64,000 nt of DNA, from assembly GCA_947462335.1 (NCBI GenBank), contig OX381714.1, forward strand, positions 57,643,800 to 57,707,799. Reading direction: 5' to 3'. Positions 44,585 through 55,249 of this stretch are shown piece by piece; the first letter of the stretch is position 1; every line of letters starts with the position of its first letter. The notes beneath the pieces were generated by a model, which was not told the origin of the DNA, searched no databases, and saw only the letters and a program-made list of their open reading frames with translations. The DNA is from Harmothoe impar (lineage: Eukaryota; Annelida; Polychaeta; Phyllodocida; Polynoidae). A program made the position numbers and the translations under genes.

Positions 44585-44770
44585 GGTCGGAATTTATTTA
44601 TTTATCTATTTATTTTAAACATGAAAATACCAGCAGGCCGGTCCAAAGACCCGAAAATTGACCAAAAAATGGTAAAAATACGGAAATCTCTTCAAAATTG
44701 CATACAAAACGAAGGGTCGGCCCTGTTTTGATAGGGTAGGTCAGGTTACCCGAAACAAACCTATTTTTTT
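44585..44770. repeat. Foreign AT-rich segment with GGTCGG/CCCGA motifs
   Basis: Contains TTTATTTATTTAT and repeated GTCGG and ACCCGAAA words, and is absent from copy 1. Probably a decayed small transposon. Confidence 0.3.
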
Positions 44771-45089
44771 GCCTAACAGTCTCCTTTCTCTATGATAATC
44801 ATTCACAACATGTTCTTGCTTTGGTTGGCTGCATCATGTCTAACTCCAGATAAAAGCCGTATTTCTTTTATAGTTCTTAAGTATCAAAAGTGCCCATACT
44901 GTATAGCACCACTCTAAACACATTACCCTGGCTTGAGGCCATGGACTGTACAGTTAATGCCCTACGGCCTATATAGCGAAGGTCACATATCAGTGCATCG
45001 ATTGGATGAAGAAAGAGTGTTGGAGTGGGGAACTATCTATTACTGATACTGAAAGTAACCTGCTTTTTGAATGTGGGGATTCAACTTAA

Positions 45090-45710
45090 AGGGATGAGGG
45101 TTAGGCAGATGCCGTGGCTATAGGACCATGTAATAAAAAAGAACTGCCTTCTCTGAATATCATTACAAGAAATAGCCCGGGTATTTCTGGTATATAATCC
45201 TTGGAGCATTGCCGGGAACCACCGAGTCGACGCGCATGTGCGAGTGTCATATCCATCCTCACCGATTGTCCTTTGGCCATTGTTGTCAGTGGCGGATCCA
45301 GGATTGTCTAGAAGGGGGGGCCCAAACATGGCCAATCTGAAATAACTGTCTGTTTCCCACAAGCAAGTTGCAGGAGCCATACAAAGGGAATTTCGGGGGC
45401 ATGTCCCCCAAGAAAATGTTGATGGTCTAGATTTGAAATGGTGCATTCTCACGCATTATAGGACAGAATATTTTCCTCTTTTTTTGGGGGGGGGGGGGCC
45501 AAGGCCCGTCGGGCCACCCCCCTGTATCCGCCAATGGTTGTTTATGGCATGGAGAGGAGCAGAAGCCAGCGTATAAAATAGAGAAATATATGCGAAATCT
45601 AAAGGGATGCGATTCAACTTAAAGGGATAAGAGTTGGGCAGATGCCGTGGCTATAGGACCATGTAATGAAAAAGAACTGCCTTCTCTGAATATCACACAT
45701 CACTTTTGTG
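45090..45710. repeat. ~90-bp direct repeat flanking a 440-bp insert
   Basis: 45090-45168 and 45617-45697 are nearly identical (GGCAGATGCCGTGGCTATAG core). Between them lies unrelated sequence with the 250-bp MITE. This suggests a local duplication at the time of insertion or repair. Confidence 0.6.
45287..45536. mobile_element. 250-bp MITE with CAGTGGCGGATCC ends
   Basis: It begins CAGTGGCGGATCCAGG and ends TGTATCCGCCAATG, with G-rich and C-rich subterminal runs that pair. A 5-bp duplication GTTGT flanks it (45282-45286, 45537-45541). Ends of this kind are widespread in invertebrate genomes. The superfamily is not certain. Confidence 0.7.
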
Positions 45711-47999
45711 AGAGTCTACTTGTTTGCATGAACTTATGATGACTGAACATTTGTACTTCATTATCTCAACATTGTGTCTGGCTTATCAAGTATAATTCTT
45801 AAGCAATTGTTTGAATGTTGAGTGTTTGCATGTTGAATGTTCCTTATTATTGTCAAATGTCTTCTAGGTTAAGTGTATCTTTTAAGTGTACAGGGCTACT
45901 GTGACAAGCACTGCCATTCCGACATTTCTGACATTGCCCTGTACTGCTTTGGTCCATATATATTCTCAGCCAAACCCAAGCATGAGGTGTCCTTGTGGTA
46001 GGGTAGGTGTTCACCAGTATTTATAAACAGTCCGTAGTGCAAAGCCCTTGTGAAAGACATGTACCATCCAAATGTTCTGCAAGAGGGACCATAGATCCAG
46101 ATCTTTAAGTTTGTTGGCACTTTACCAAAAGGTGATTCTTAAAACTGCATGGTTGGGATCAATCTTGTAACACTTGGAAAACACACACAGCATATTTGGG
46201 TGATGATAAGTAGGTTCAATTATCACACAGAAATTGAGCCTTGGCAATATCACATTTTGCACCATATCTGGAGAGAGATGATAGACTTAGGGTTAAGGGG
46301 AAACTCAGGATATAATCTATTCAAAGATGTTCCAACAAGACTTTGTAGAGAGACCAATCGCGATATGATGGATGATGCACATGTATTATATCTCTCCACA
46401 ATATTTGATAGTGGTACTGATTAGCAACTACTGCTTGCCTGCATGGCACTCCATATATTGCAGCTGTATTCTACTTGTAGACAGCCTAGCATGGATTGTG
46501 AGTGGCACATAGTGGCCAGGGAGGATGCAGATAGTCAGTATTGATGGACAAATGGACCCACCCGAGGTTTAAGTCATAATTTCCGACCCCTTTGTTGGAG
46601 TATCTCACTACTACAGCATACTGCCACGGTCCAATACAGTGGCTTATACATTATAGTGTCGGAAATTATGGTTTGTTATGTTTCCAATTTAGTCAGCTGC
46701 TGGTTCACATTGTTCCATCATGCTGATCTATAAAAGCCTTCATAAGCGATGATGAATTCCGCTCCTTCACTTCATCAGCATAAGCTTAAGAAGGTTTTTG
46801 GAGTTTCTTTTAACCAATAGAATATACTTGTCCATAGCAACTACTTTCAATAGACATATGGAACTGCAGAATTAGCATGTAGGTACTATCATGTGTCATC
46901 ATATAATCCTGTAAACTCATTCATACTGCCCTTTTTCAGCCTTTCCCCCCTGTACCACAAACTATCTACCTCTGTTCCCTGCCACATCACATTGTCCTTG
47001 GTCCAATGTAAAAGATCAATGCCTCTACAAGTGCAGTGGATTACCTGCAGGTCTGCTCTTAATGAATATTTGATGCTTGCCCTCAGGGCATCCCAGTGAT
47101 TCTGGATAATTAATTACCCAATAAAGCAGGGCCTGTACAGCAATGTCTAGTACATGTAAAGGGTGGGAATGGGACATCAGTATCTCTATGTGTTCCTATA
47201 TAGAGGCTCCTGATAAGCATGAAATAGCTCAGTGCAGTTTTAAAGAGCAGTTTCTCCTGCATCTAATGGCACTAAAGGCACATTTAAGTGAAGGTCATTT
47301 GTATATAACTGTAGGATCCTTTTAACTTACAGCCTTATCTAAATGAGCCGTGTATAACAGTAGCAGGCTAGAACATCAAAAATGTGTATGCTCAATTCAG
47401 TATACAGCTGTATACCTTTTAGAACATTATGCTGTAATTTTCTTAATAGAAATCTACTTAAAAAACTTTCCCATATATATTCATACTGTGCTGATGTCTG
47501 ATCATCTGTGTATATCAAAGGGCATCTATTGACTTTAAAATGGCAGCGGTCATCAACATATCACTGGTAGGCTAAAGGAAGAGATCCTATAATCCAATAC
47601 AGATCTAGATCAATTCAATCAATGCAAAGGGAATTTGGCTTGGATTCATATAAAACCTAATAAGAGAGGAAAACATCGGTTTATAGATCTAAAATATCTA
47701 CGACAAGTGACGCTTGCCAAATATATTCTGAATAAGCCATATGCTCCGATCTAGACTGAGGTGTGGCTGAGGATTAATCAATAGTCATCAATAAGTTACA
47801 CAGGTCTGAGTGCAAGACATTAAAACTAAGTAAGGGTGGGGCTGTAATATGTAGCTGCTAATCTAAGTGGGCTCAGGGCTCTAGAGTTAGTGGTTACATA
47901 ACGCTCTGAGAACATGTAGATTAACTGAGGATGTAATGTTATGAGGGTATGCCAGGACAGAGAGTGTCAGTGTGAAAGAAAAGGAGAAGAGAGGAAAAA

Positions 48000-48140
48000 A
48001 ACAAATATATTGTAGAAAACAGTGATCGAAAGAAAGGAAGGGAGGGTGAGTTAGATAAAAGAAAAATGGAAGAGATAATAAGGGAGAGAGAGAGGAAAAG
48101 ATAGAGCGACACAGAGAGAGATAGAGAGAGAGAGTTGGGG
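48000..48140. repeat. Purine-rich GA microsatellite region
   Basis: Interrupted GAGA/GGGAGAGA repeats, matching the GA-rich stretch at 4070-4290 of copy 1. Confidence 0.7.
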
Positions 48141-48432
48141 AGAGAGAAGCAAAAAACACAGAGAAGAGGTGAGGAGAAAAAAGATGCTTGAAGATGAAAA
48201 CAGTAGAGAAAACAGTAGAGAAATAGAAAGGGCAGAGGAAGAACTCAGGAATATTTTCTATACAAAGATATACCAATAAAACTTTGTATAGAGACCATAT
48301 AGGGAGAAGAGGAAGGAGATTCATGTGTCATAGTCACAATAGCTACTGTATGTGATGGTACAGATTCATTACCATGCCACGCTTGGCAACTACTGCAATA
48401 GCCTTAACACAGTGCCACCTCCCAACACTCAC

Positions 48433-48526
48433 AATGACAGCAGACCCGTCCTCCGGGGGGAATGAGACATTTAGGATGAAATTGCCCGTACCACAGAACA
48501 CACTCTCCTGAGACATCAGGACCACC
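48433..48526 (-). pseudogene. 94-bp exon-like block, best-preserved copy
   Basis: Minus strand: acceptor CTGTCTGTATGCAG, then a 1-nt partial codon and 31 codons (VVLMSQESVFCGTGNFILNV then SFPPEDGSAVI), ending at a codon boundary before GTGAGT. Four related blocks exist (4490, 21636, 32122, 62741). The 62741 copy is also open and keeps SVFxGTxxFILNV and EDxSAV. This looks like one exon of a duplicated gene, but neighbouring exons and product are unknown. Confidence 0.4.
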
Positions 48527-48551
48527 CTGCATACAGACAGACACCTCTTAA

Positions 48552-48788
48552 CCCTTCTAGGACGGATGTCGCTAAAAGGTGACATTTGTCATCATGATGC
48601 ACCAATGCAGCCCAGTGAATAACTCGCCAGGGCTGCATTGGTGCATCATGTTGACTCTTCAAGAGTAAATTAACCCTGTAGCATCGTCATGATGCTTGAA
48701 TGCAGTACTGGTGTGTTACTCACCTGTGCATCATGTACCATGATGGCCAAGGGCATGATGCATTAATGCACTATACCATTTTAAAGGG
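48552..48788. mobile_element. TTAA MITE (237 bp) at the retrotransposon's paralogous site
   Basis: Begins CCCTTCTAGGACGG after TTAA and ends CCATTTTAAAGGG before TTGC. It occupies almost the same position that the LTR element occupies in copy 1. Confidence 0.7.
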
Positions 48789-49037
48789 TTGCAGTTGTAC
48801 TGGACTAGAGGAGTACTGACAGAAAACCCATCTCCTCAGGCATTACATACAATGTGACAATTAAATAATGAATTATTTTGAGAAATAGATGCATGAACCA
48901 TTAGTACCTGTCAATAGACTACCCTTCTCTCCACAAGCCTATGCTCTCCCCCTGCCCACCTAGGTCGCCCATACAGTTGCATCAGTGCTATGATAACATA
49001 CTATATCAGCACTAGTATCAATACATACTTAGAAAGG

Positions 49038-50252
49038 TCAGCGCCATTGTCGCTAAAACCACTCTCACCTGGAAATCAGGCACCGTCTGGCTTTCAGGTC
49101 AGAGTGGTTTTGGCAACAATGATGCTGACTTTTTTGAGTGTGTAGGCGTACACCTTGAAGTCTTCCAGTCTTTAGCTGCCCCTTCTTTGTTACACTGTGT
49201 GGAATAGAAACAGCTTCATTGATAGAGGCTACACAGAGAAAAAAGTGAGAGTCAGCTGGACTCTCCCCAGGGTCAGGCACTGCCTGACTCAGGTAAGAGA
49301 GTCTGCTGGACTTTCACGACAGTCAGGCTGAGCCTCATTTGATAGTCCCATAAAGTTACTCCTATTTGAGAGTCAGCTTGATCCTTGTATGACAGTCAGG
49401 GAAGACAGATGTTCATACCAGAGTCAGGCTGACTCTCTATCCACAGTCAGGCAATGTCTGACTTTGGGATAAGGGTCAGTTAGCCTGAGCCTTCTTTGTT
49501 TGCTACCAGGTGGGGACACAATACAATATTGAGATTTAATGGTAGGGTATAAGACACCATTTTTGTGGATTTGTAAAAAATATATATTGAGATTCTTGGT
49601 ATTACCTCTGACATATGTTGGTACATGTATTTCGATGTTGTTACATGCCTAAATAACTGTTGGTCTGTGATTGCACACCCTTTCCTATTCAGGAAAACAT
49701 AACTATTTTGTATGGGATTTATTTTTACATATGTCAGGGACATAATATATATATTCAAAAAGATCATTCTCCCAATGCAAATAAGCAACTAGCCTTACTG
49801 TACAGAAGAGATTCCAGCTATGCCTGACTTTCATTGAGGCCAAAGTCCAGCATTGCTAGACTCACATCCATATGTGAGTCCAGCTTGGATTGACTCTCGA
49901 TAGCCAGAGTCTAGCATCACTGGACTCTTGCTCTAGGTACAGTCCAGCATTGCCAGACTACCCTTGAGTATGAAAGTCCAGCAGTGCTGAACTTTTGTAC
50001 ATGAGAGTCCAGCATTGCCTGACTTTGACTGCAGCAAAAGTCCAGCACTGCCTGACTTTCATCACAACGAGAGTCCTGCACTGTCTGACTTTCATCATAA
50101 TGAGAGCCAGGCAGTGCTGGACCGTGGAAAGGCAAAAGTCAGCCAATGCTGGACTCTTATTCTCATGAAGGTCAGGCAGTACTGGACTCTCTCTACAGTC
50201 AAAGTCAGCTAGACTCTCACATGAGGGTGGTTTTGGCGACATGGGTCTGACT
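49038..50252. repeat. Large array of AGTCCAGCA/TGCTGGACT hairpins with foldback ends
   Basis: The left end is a 29-bp-arm hairpin (49038-49066 with 49101-49129, CGCTAAAACCACTCT type), and a third inverse copy of that arm lies at 50222-50252. Between them are over a dozen ~19-bp imperfect palindromes (AGTCCAGCAxTGCxxGACT), spaced ~33 bp in 49800-50230. Absent from copy 1. Probably a foldback element with amplified interior. Confidence 0.65.
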
Positions 50253-50299
50253 ATGGCATGTGAGTCCAGGTGACTCTCACATTTTCTTCTGTGTATTTT

Positions 50300-51900
50300 A
50301 AAGGGTTAAGTTTCCCAATTTGAACAATTCTGACAGATTACAAGAGAATTTTTGAATAAATGAAAATCATGATTGGGCAATCTAATAATTTGAGCCAGGT
50401 GGAGCAGGTTTAGAATATAATCAAGTGTAATAACGCTGGTTGGGATTGGAAATTCAGACCACTCAGCTGCATTGAAATAAACTACATATAAAAAGGGAAT
50501 ACTATCATACAGGCAGGAATAAGAAATAGAAACATATGGACTATTTGGAGGCAGTTTGACAATGGGAGGGAGAGCATATGAAAAGAAGAAAAAGAGATGA
50601 ATAATATGATACACAAAGGTGATGAATTGGAAAAAGAGTGTTTTTATTTAGTTTCATCAAATATAATGAAGGCAAAACAAGAGAATTGCCCTGTTTTGAT
50701 GAATGTCAAGGCAGTGATATGGATGACATGACTGAAAGGTCACTAGTACGGAGGATCTTCTGTGCATGCCTTCTTTTGTCAGACAGTGTACCATATTTAG
50801 ACTGGCGTGCTTGAGGTTAGCCTCAGGCCCACGTCCACGTCCCAAGAGGATACCAGGGACAATAGCATTTGTTAGCTGTTAGACATTGGACTCAAATGTT
50901 ATTCATTATACAATATAGCAGAAATATATGCACATAGGTAGCATTTTTCACAGTTTGCCCCTTTTTTCGATCATGTTGTTTTTTACACTCCATTTCCTAT
51001 TATTATTTTTCTCAGCTACGATCTATCCAAGATTGTTATTTATATACAGTGCATTTCTTTGATGTAATTCCCCAATTCTGTCTTTCCCATGCTACCCCCC
51101 CCCCCCCCACTTACATTTATATCCCCTACCTCTTCCCCGTCCCTGCTTCCTCCCCCTTCTTCTCTCTTTCCTCTATTCTGAAAGTGAGTGTATTAATCTT
51201 TGAATACTGTGCTCCCGGTTTGAATTATGCAGCAGACATAATTGATAAATGGGGAAGTGAGAGTTGAATGGGGGAGGAATGTATAGTTGTCACACACGTA
51301 ATTGTATATCAAAAATTAAATCATAGATCTCAGAGCTAGATACATAGTTTGTAAAGCCAGACGAATTAGAAGGATGAAAATAATCAATGCGCTAAATTTT
51401 TGAACATTTTAAAGGAGAGTTAAGTACATTATGATATATGTACACTCATTAGTATTCAAATCTTTACATACAATACCAGAGAGATTGTGTATCCTCTACA
51501 ACAGAGCATCGAAGAGTCTGCTTAATAGAAAGGAAACAGATCTGTACAACAGTAGTACATATACTCCATGCCACATGTACAGATTGTCGCAGCAAAATCA
51601 AGTATCCATTGTTGCCAGGTTTAACATGTTGAAGTCAACTTGGTTTGATGCATTGTTCATTAAATCCACACTAATATCACCCATTATAAAAAAAACTCAA
51701 GGCTACAGAAAATTCTGGATGATTCTCTGTCCGACCATAGAGAAACATTCCCTCACACAGTGTTTAATCAATCTTCATCTATGAAATGAAATAAAAAGCA
51801 GAAATACAGCACTGATATCTAATAAGCGAACAAGAAATCTCATCCATGCTTACAGGACAATAAGATCAGTCTTTTATTGGTAATGTCATCCTCCAACTTG
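50300..51900. other. AT-rich stretch, no gene seen
   Basis: 50640-51300 resembles 34280-34620 and parts of 63700 (ATGAATGTCAA... and pyrimidine-rich runs), so it is probably another diverged unit. A run of 14 C lies at 51095-51108. No supported gene. Confidence 0.4.
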
Positions 51901-52330
51901 GAAGTATAATATTCCAAAAGAGGAATTCTTTTCAATGTCATCTTAGAAGTCCTTAAAACCTTGTAAAACACCTTTTTGCAGCCCTCTTACACAGTACCTT
52001 CATTCAACATTAGAAGTCCTTATGACCTTGTAGACAGCCTTCTGCCCATAGAAAGTGTTCCCAGCACACGAAAAGGAGGCCACTTCATGAGATATACATA
52101 TATTTCCTTTAGGGTAATCAACATCTTGTATCTAGTCATCTCAAACAGAGTTGTGATCAGAAAACCTCTCACCCATTGTCCATAACATGGCTTAGATGTC
52201 CTTAAACCCTTGTAAAGATCTCTCTCTGCTGAACACAGTACCCTCACTTAACATCAGAGGTCTTTAGGACCTTGTAAAGGCCCGTCTACCCATACAAAGA
52301 GTTATCACCCACTCACAGCACACAAGCTAC
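51900..52330. repeat. Local tandem repeat with CCTTGTA core, about four units
   Basis: Four diverged units carry AGGTCCTTA(A/G)GACCTTGTA-like cores at roughly 51935, 52015, 52190 and 52258. One related unit exists near 25705 and one near 37372, so the unit was amplified only here. Confidence 0.5.
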
Positions 52331-54328
52331 TCCATAAGACACATTTCCTGACATTATTACCCACTTATAACTGTCTGTCTATTTATAGATATTTTTAGTG
52401 CCACAACAGTAGATATTCATCATTCCTCTCACTTCTAAGTATCAAATTTTCTCTTCTTACTGAATCTCTTTCCGAGAAAACACATAAAATATCTACATGC
52501 AATTACATGTGGCAATCATTCTTTCTTATTCAGTAACTCTGTGTGATCACATCCTACTAATGTCAGTGTAAACGATTACTGTGCTTCTATTGAGCCTTTT
52601 GAAAAAACTAAGAAAACTTAATTCCTTTAGGGCAATAAAAGATTGCCATAGAAGAGCCTATGGAAGGAAGTAAATGTAAGAGCATACAAACATGATGAGC
52701 CCTTTTTGTTATTATCAATGATACCTGATTCTACTTACACTGACGCAGTTAAGACACAGTTAATCCTTAACCCTTTAAGGATGGCATGATGCCTTCTTAA
52801 TGCATCATGCCTTGGTTGTCATGATGCAAGAATGCAGCCCTGGTGAGTAACTCGCCAGTGCGTGCATCACCATAATCTCATTCCTGAAATTTCTCTTTTT
52901 TTCCCTACAAACTTTAGTGGAAAAACATGACAAATTTAGACAGACATTAGCATATTTGGTCTCAAATGAAAGGTTACAGTGCAGCAAATGTAATGGGTTG
53001 GGACGAAAAATTGCATATTTACAACTTTCGCAGATCCTTAATCTCTTAAATGTTACTTAAATGTGAATTTGGTTACCCAAGAGCCTGCAATACCTTATAT
53101 GATTTAAGCCTCTGCAAAAAGAAAAAAAAGCACCCTTGTCATATTTCTCATGGCTTAGTGAGATTCATATATCATGTCTATATAGTATCATTTGGAGTGG
53201 CCTAAGGGAAGGGGGAAAATGAGAAAATGGTTGGGTAGAAAGCTGGATTCTGGGCTCCCAAGTGAAAGCTAATCTCTCCACTGCATTATAAATGAGACTT
53301 AGTGCACGCAACCCCAACCTGCCCTACCTAGTAAAACCCTTGTCATGCAACATAACACTTGTTAAACCCTGCTGCTTAAAATTGCCACGGGACTTAATAT
53401 TCCCCACTGTACACCTACAGGCAGTTAATACAAAAGTGCCACTGTGCCAGTGCCGACAAAAAGTATGTTCCCAATGAATCTGCCTACTATGAGAGTTGCT
53501 ATGTGGAATATTTAGCCACAGCTTGATGATTCACGATAGGGTAGCTACGATATCTAAACCTACATTATCTTCTACAGAGATATTGGAAAACAAACTTTTA
53601 TTCGACAGATTTTGTGGTACACTCATGCATTTTGTACATCGACTCTGACACCATCTGTTTTTATAGAAATAGTGCATATGTACCCACATTAACCACTATA
53701 CTTCACTGGGGATGCCTCTCATTTGTCTCTGTTACAGCTAGTATAGCTAGCAATAACCACGGTCGCAGCTCACTGCTGTGGTAAAGAAGTTTTGTGTCTG
53801 AAAACCTCTTTTAATCCAGCCCAAATGCGAGGTTACTTTGATTCATATTCCCCTGGGCCTTATAAGCAGTTCTTTGGACTGAGAATCCACAGGGGTCTTC
53901 TTGTATCTATCCCCTTCTATCCTACGTTTTTATGTGTACATGATATTCCATTTACAGACAATTTGAGCATTAGTTACATGTAGTTATGTATGAACTACGG
54001 AATAAGTAGATAGAACTCCCAGTAGATAATGGGCACTTGTCTCAGTAACTCTCAGACAGCCCCAGGCACCCTACTGAGAGTTACTGTACAACGTGTACAA
54101 CATGCTGTGGGGTATTAATCCAACCCTGTCCCATGAGACTGTGTCAGCCTCTATAACCAGATCATATCATGTCTAGTACTAAATATGTTGTGTGCTAAAC
54201 CAGCAACAAACAGAACCATCCTGATGCATCCTATGTTGTAGTGTTACCTGCCATATTCAACTATATTAACTTAATGGTCCATATTAATGTTAATTGCATT
54301 TGACTTTCATGTTAGGAAAGTTACTTCT
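52330..54328. repeat. Diverged duplicated unit (b-type), copy 3
   Basis: Related to 25700-27120 and 37400-39050. It contains a truncated TTAA MITE at 52771-52864. No supported gene. Confidence 0.5.
52771..52864. mobile_element. TTAA MITE, truncated
   Basis: Starts CCCTTTAAGGATGGCATG after TTAA (52767-52770), with two hairpin arms, then breaks off. Confidence 0.6.
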
Positions 54329-54677
54329 GGCTGTTTCTCACAACCTTGGGCCAATGTTTTTGTCTCTGACTGGGTGCCAGCTCTGACCGGGTGCCAGCTC
54401 TGACTTCGTGCCAGCTCTGACCGGCCTGAATAAAAACGGGTTATTTAGGGCAGATGGTGATAAAAATGGGTAAGTAGTGACTAGTTTAAAGAGTTATGAC
54501 ATCCATTCACCTTTTCAGCCAAATTCTATCTCCATCTGCCCTAAATAACCCGATTTTATTCAGGCCGGTCAGAGCTGGCACCCGGTCAGAGCTGGCACCC
54601 GGTCAGAGCTGGCACCCAGTCAGAGCTGGAACCCGGTCAGAGACAAAAACATTGGCCCAAGGTCGTGAGACACAGCC
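54329..54677. mobile_element. 349-bp palindrome whose arms contain a 16-17-bp minisatellite
   Basis: Outer arms GGCTGTxTCTCACxACCTTG and inverse are followed on each side by repeats of GCTCTGACCGGGTGCCA (about four left, five right, in opposite orientation), then inner arms CCTGAATAAAA...GGGCAGATGG. It can fold nearly end to end. Absent from copy 1. Confidence 0.75.
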
Positions 54678-54859
54678 TTCTCATGACAGCATTCAAGTAG
54701 TATATGGAAATGGTCATATGCCAGTGCACAAAATGAGAACAAGTAACGGCTGTTCAAAGGAGATCCACCCCTTTCTAATGGCTGGCTTCACTAAAAACCT
54801 CCCAGAGCCCAAATGTAGTACACCTAAGGCCAGATGGCACTGTTGTCTGTGGTAACAGC

Positions 54860-55245
54860 CATTAAATGAGTGACAGAATGCTAGACTATATAAAACCCAT
54901 TCAGGGAGTGGCTGAGTGCCAGACTATATAACACCCATTCAGGGAGTGGCAGAATGCCAGACTATATGACACCCATTCAGTGAGTGGCAGAGTGCCAGAC
55001 TATATAAAACCCATTCAGTGAGTGGCAGAGTGCCAGACTATATAAAACCCATTCAGTGAGTGGCAGAGTGCCAGACTATATAAAACCCATTCAGGGAGTG
55101 GCAGAGTGCCAGACTATATAACACCCATTCAGTGAGTGGCAGAGTGCCAGACTATATAAAACCCATTCAGGGAGTGGCAGAGTGCCAGACTATATAACAC
55201 CCATTCAGTGAGTGGCAGAGTGCCAGACTATATAACACCCATTGA
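54860..55245. repeat. 38-bp minisatellite, ten units
   Basis: The unit CCCATTCAGTGAGTGGCAGA plus GTGCCAGACTATATAAAA recurs about ten times with small changes. The paralogous site at 17724-17770 has a single unit, so the array expanded after the duplication. Confidence 0.9.
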
Positions 55246-55249
55246 TCTA

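Larger units (their letters stand above)
43015..48547. repeat. Segmental duplication, copy 2 (left part)
   Basis: Counterpart of 956-4597, longer because of MITE insertions at 43246 and 45287 and a foreign segment at 44590-44770. It includes the best-preserved 94-bp exon-like block. No intact gene was found. Confidence 0.8.

Noticed and set aside
47887..48324. 145-codon minus-strand ORF rich in Phe, Leu and Ser
   Set aside because: It is the reverse reading of a GA microsatellite.
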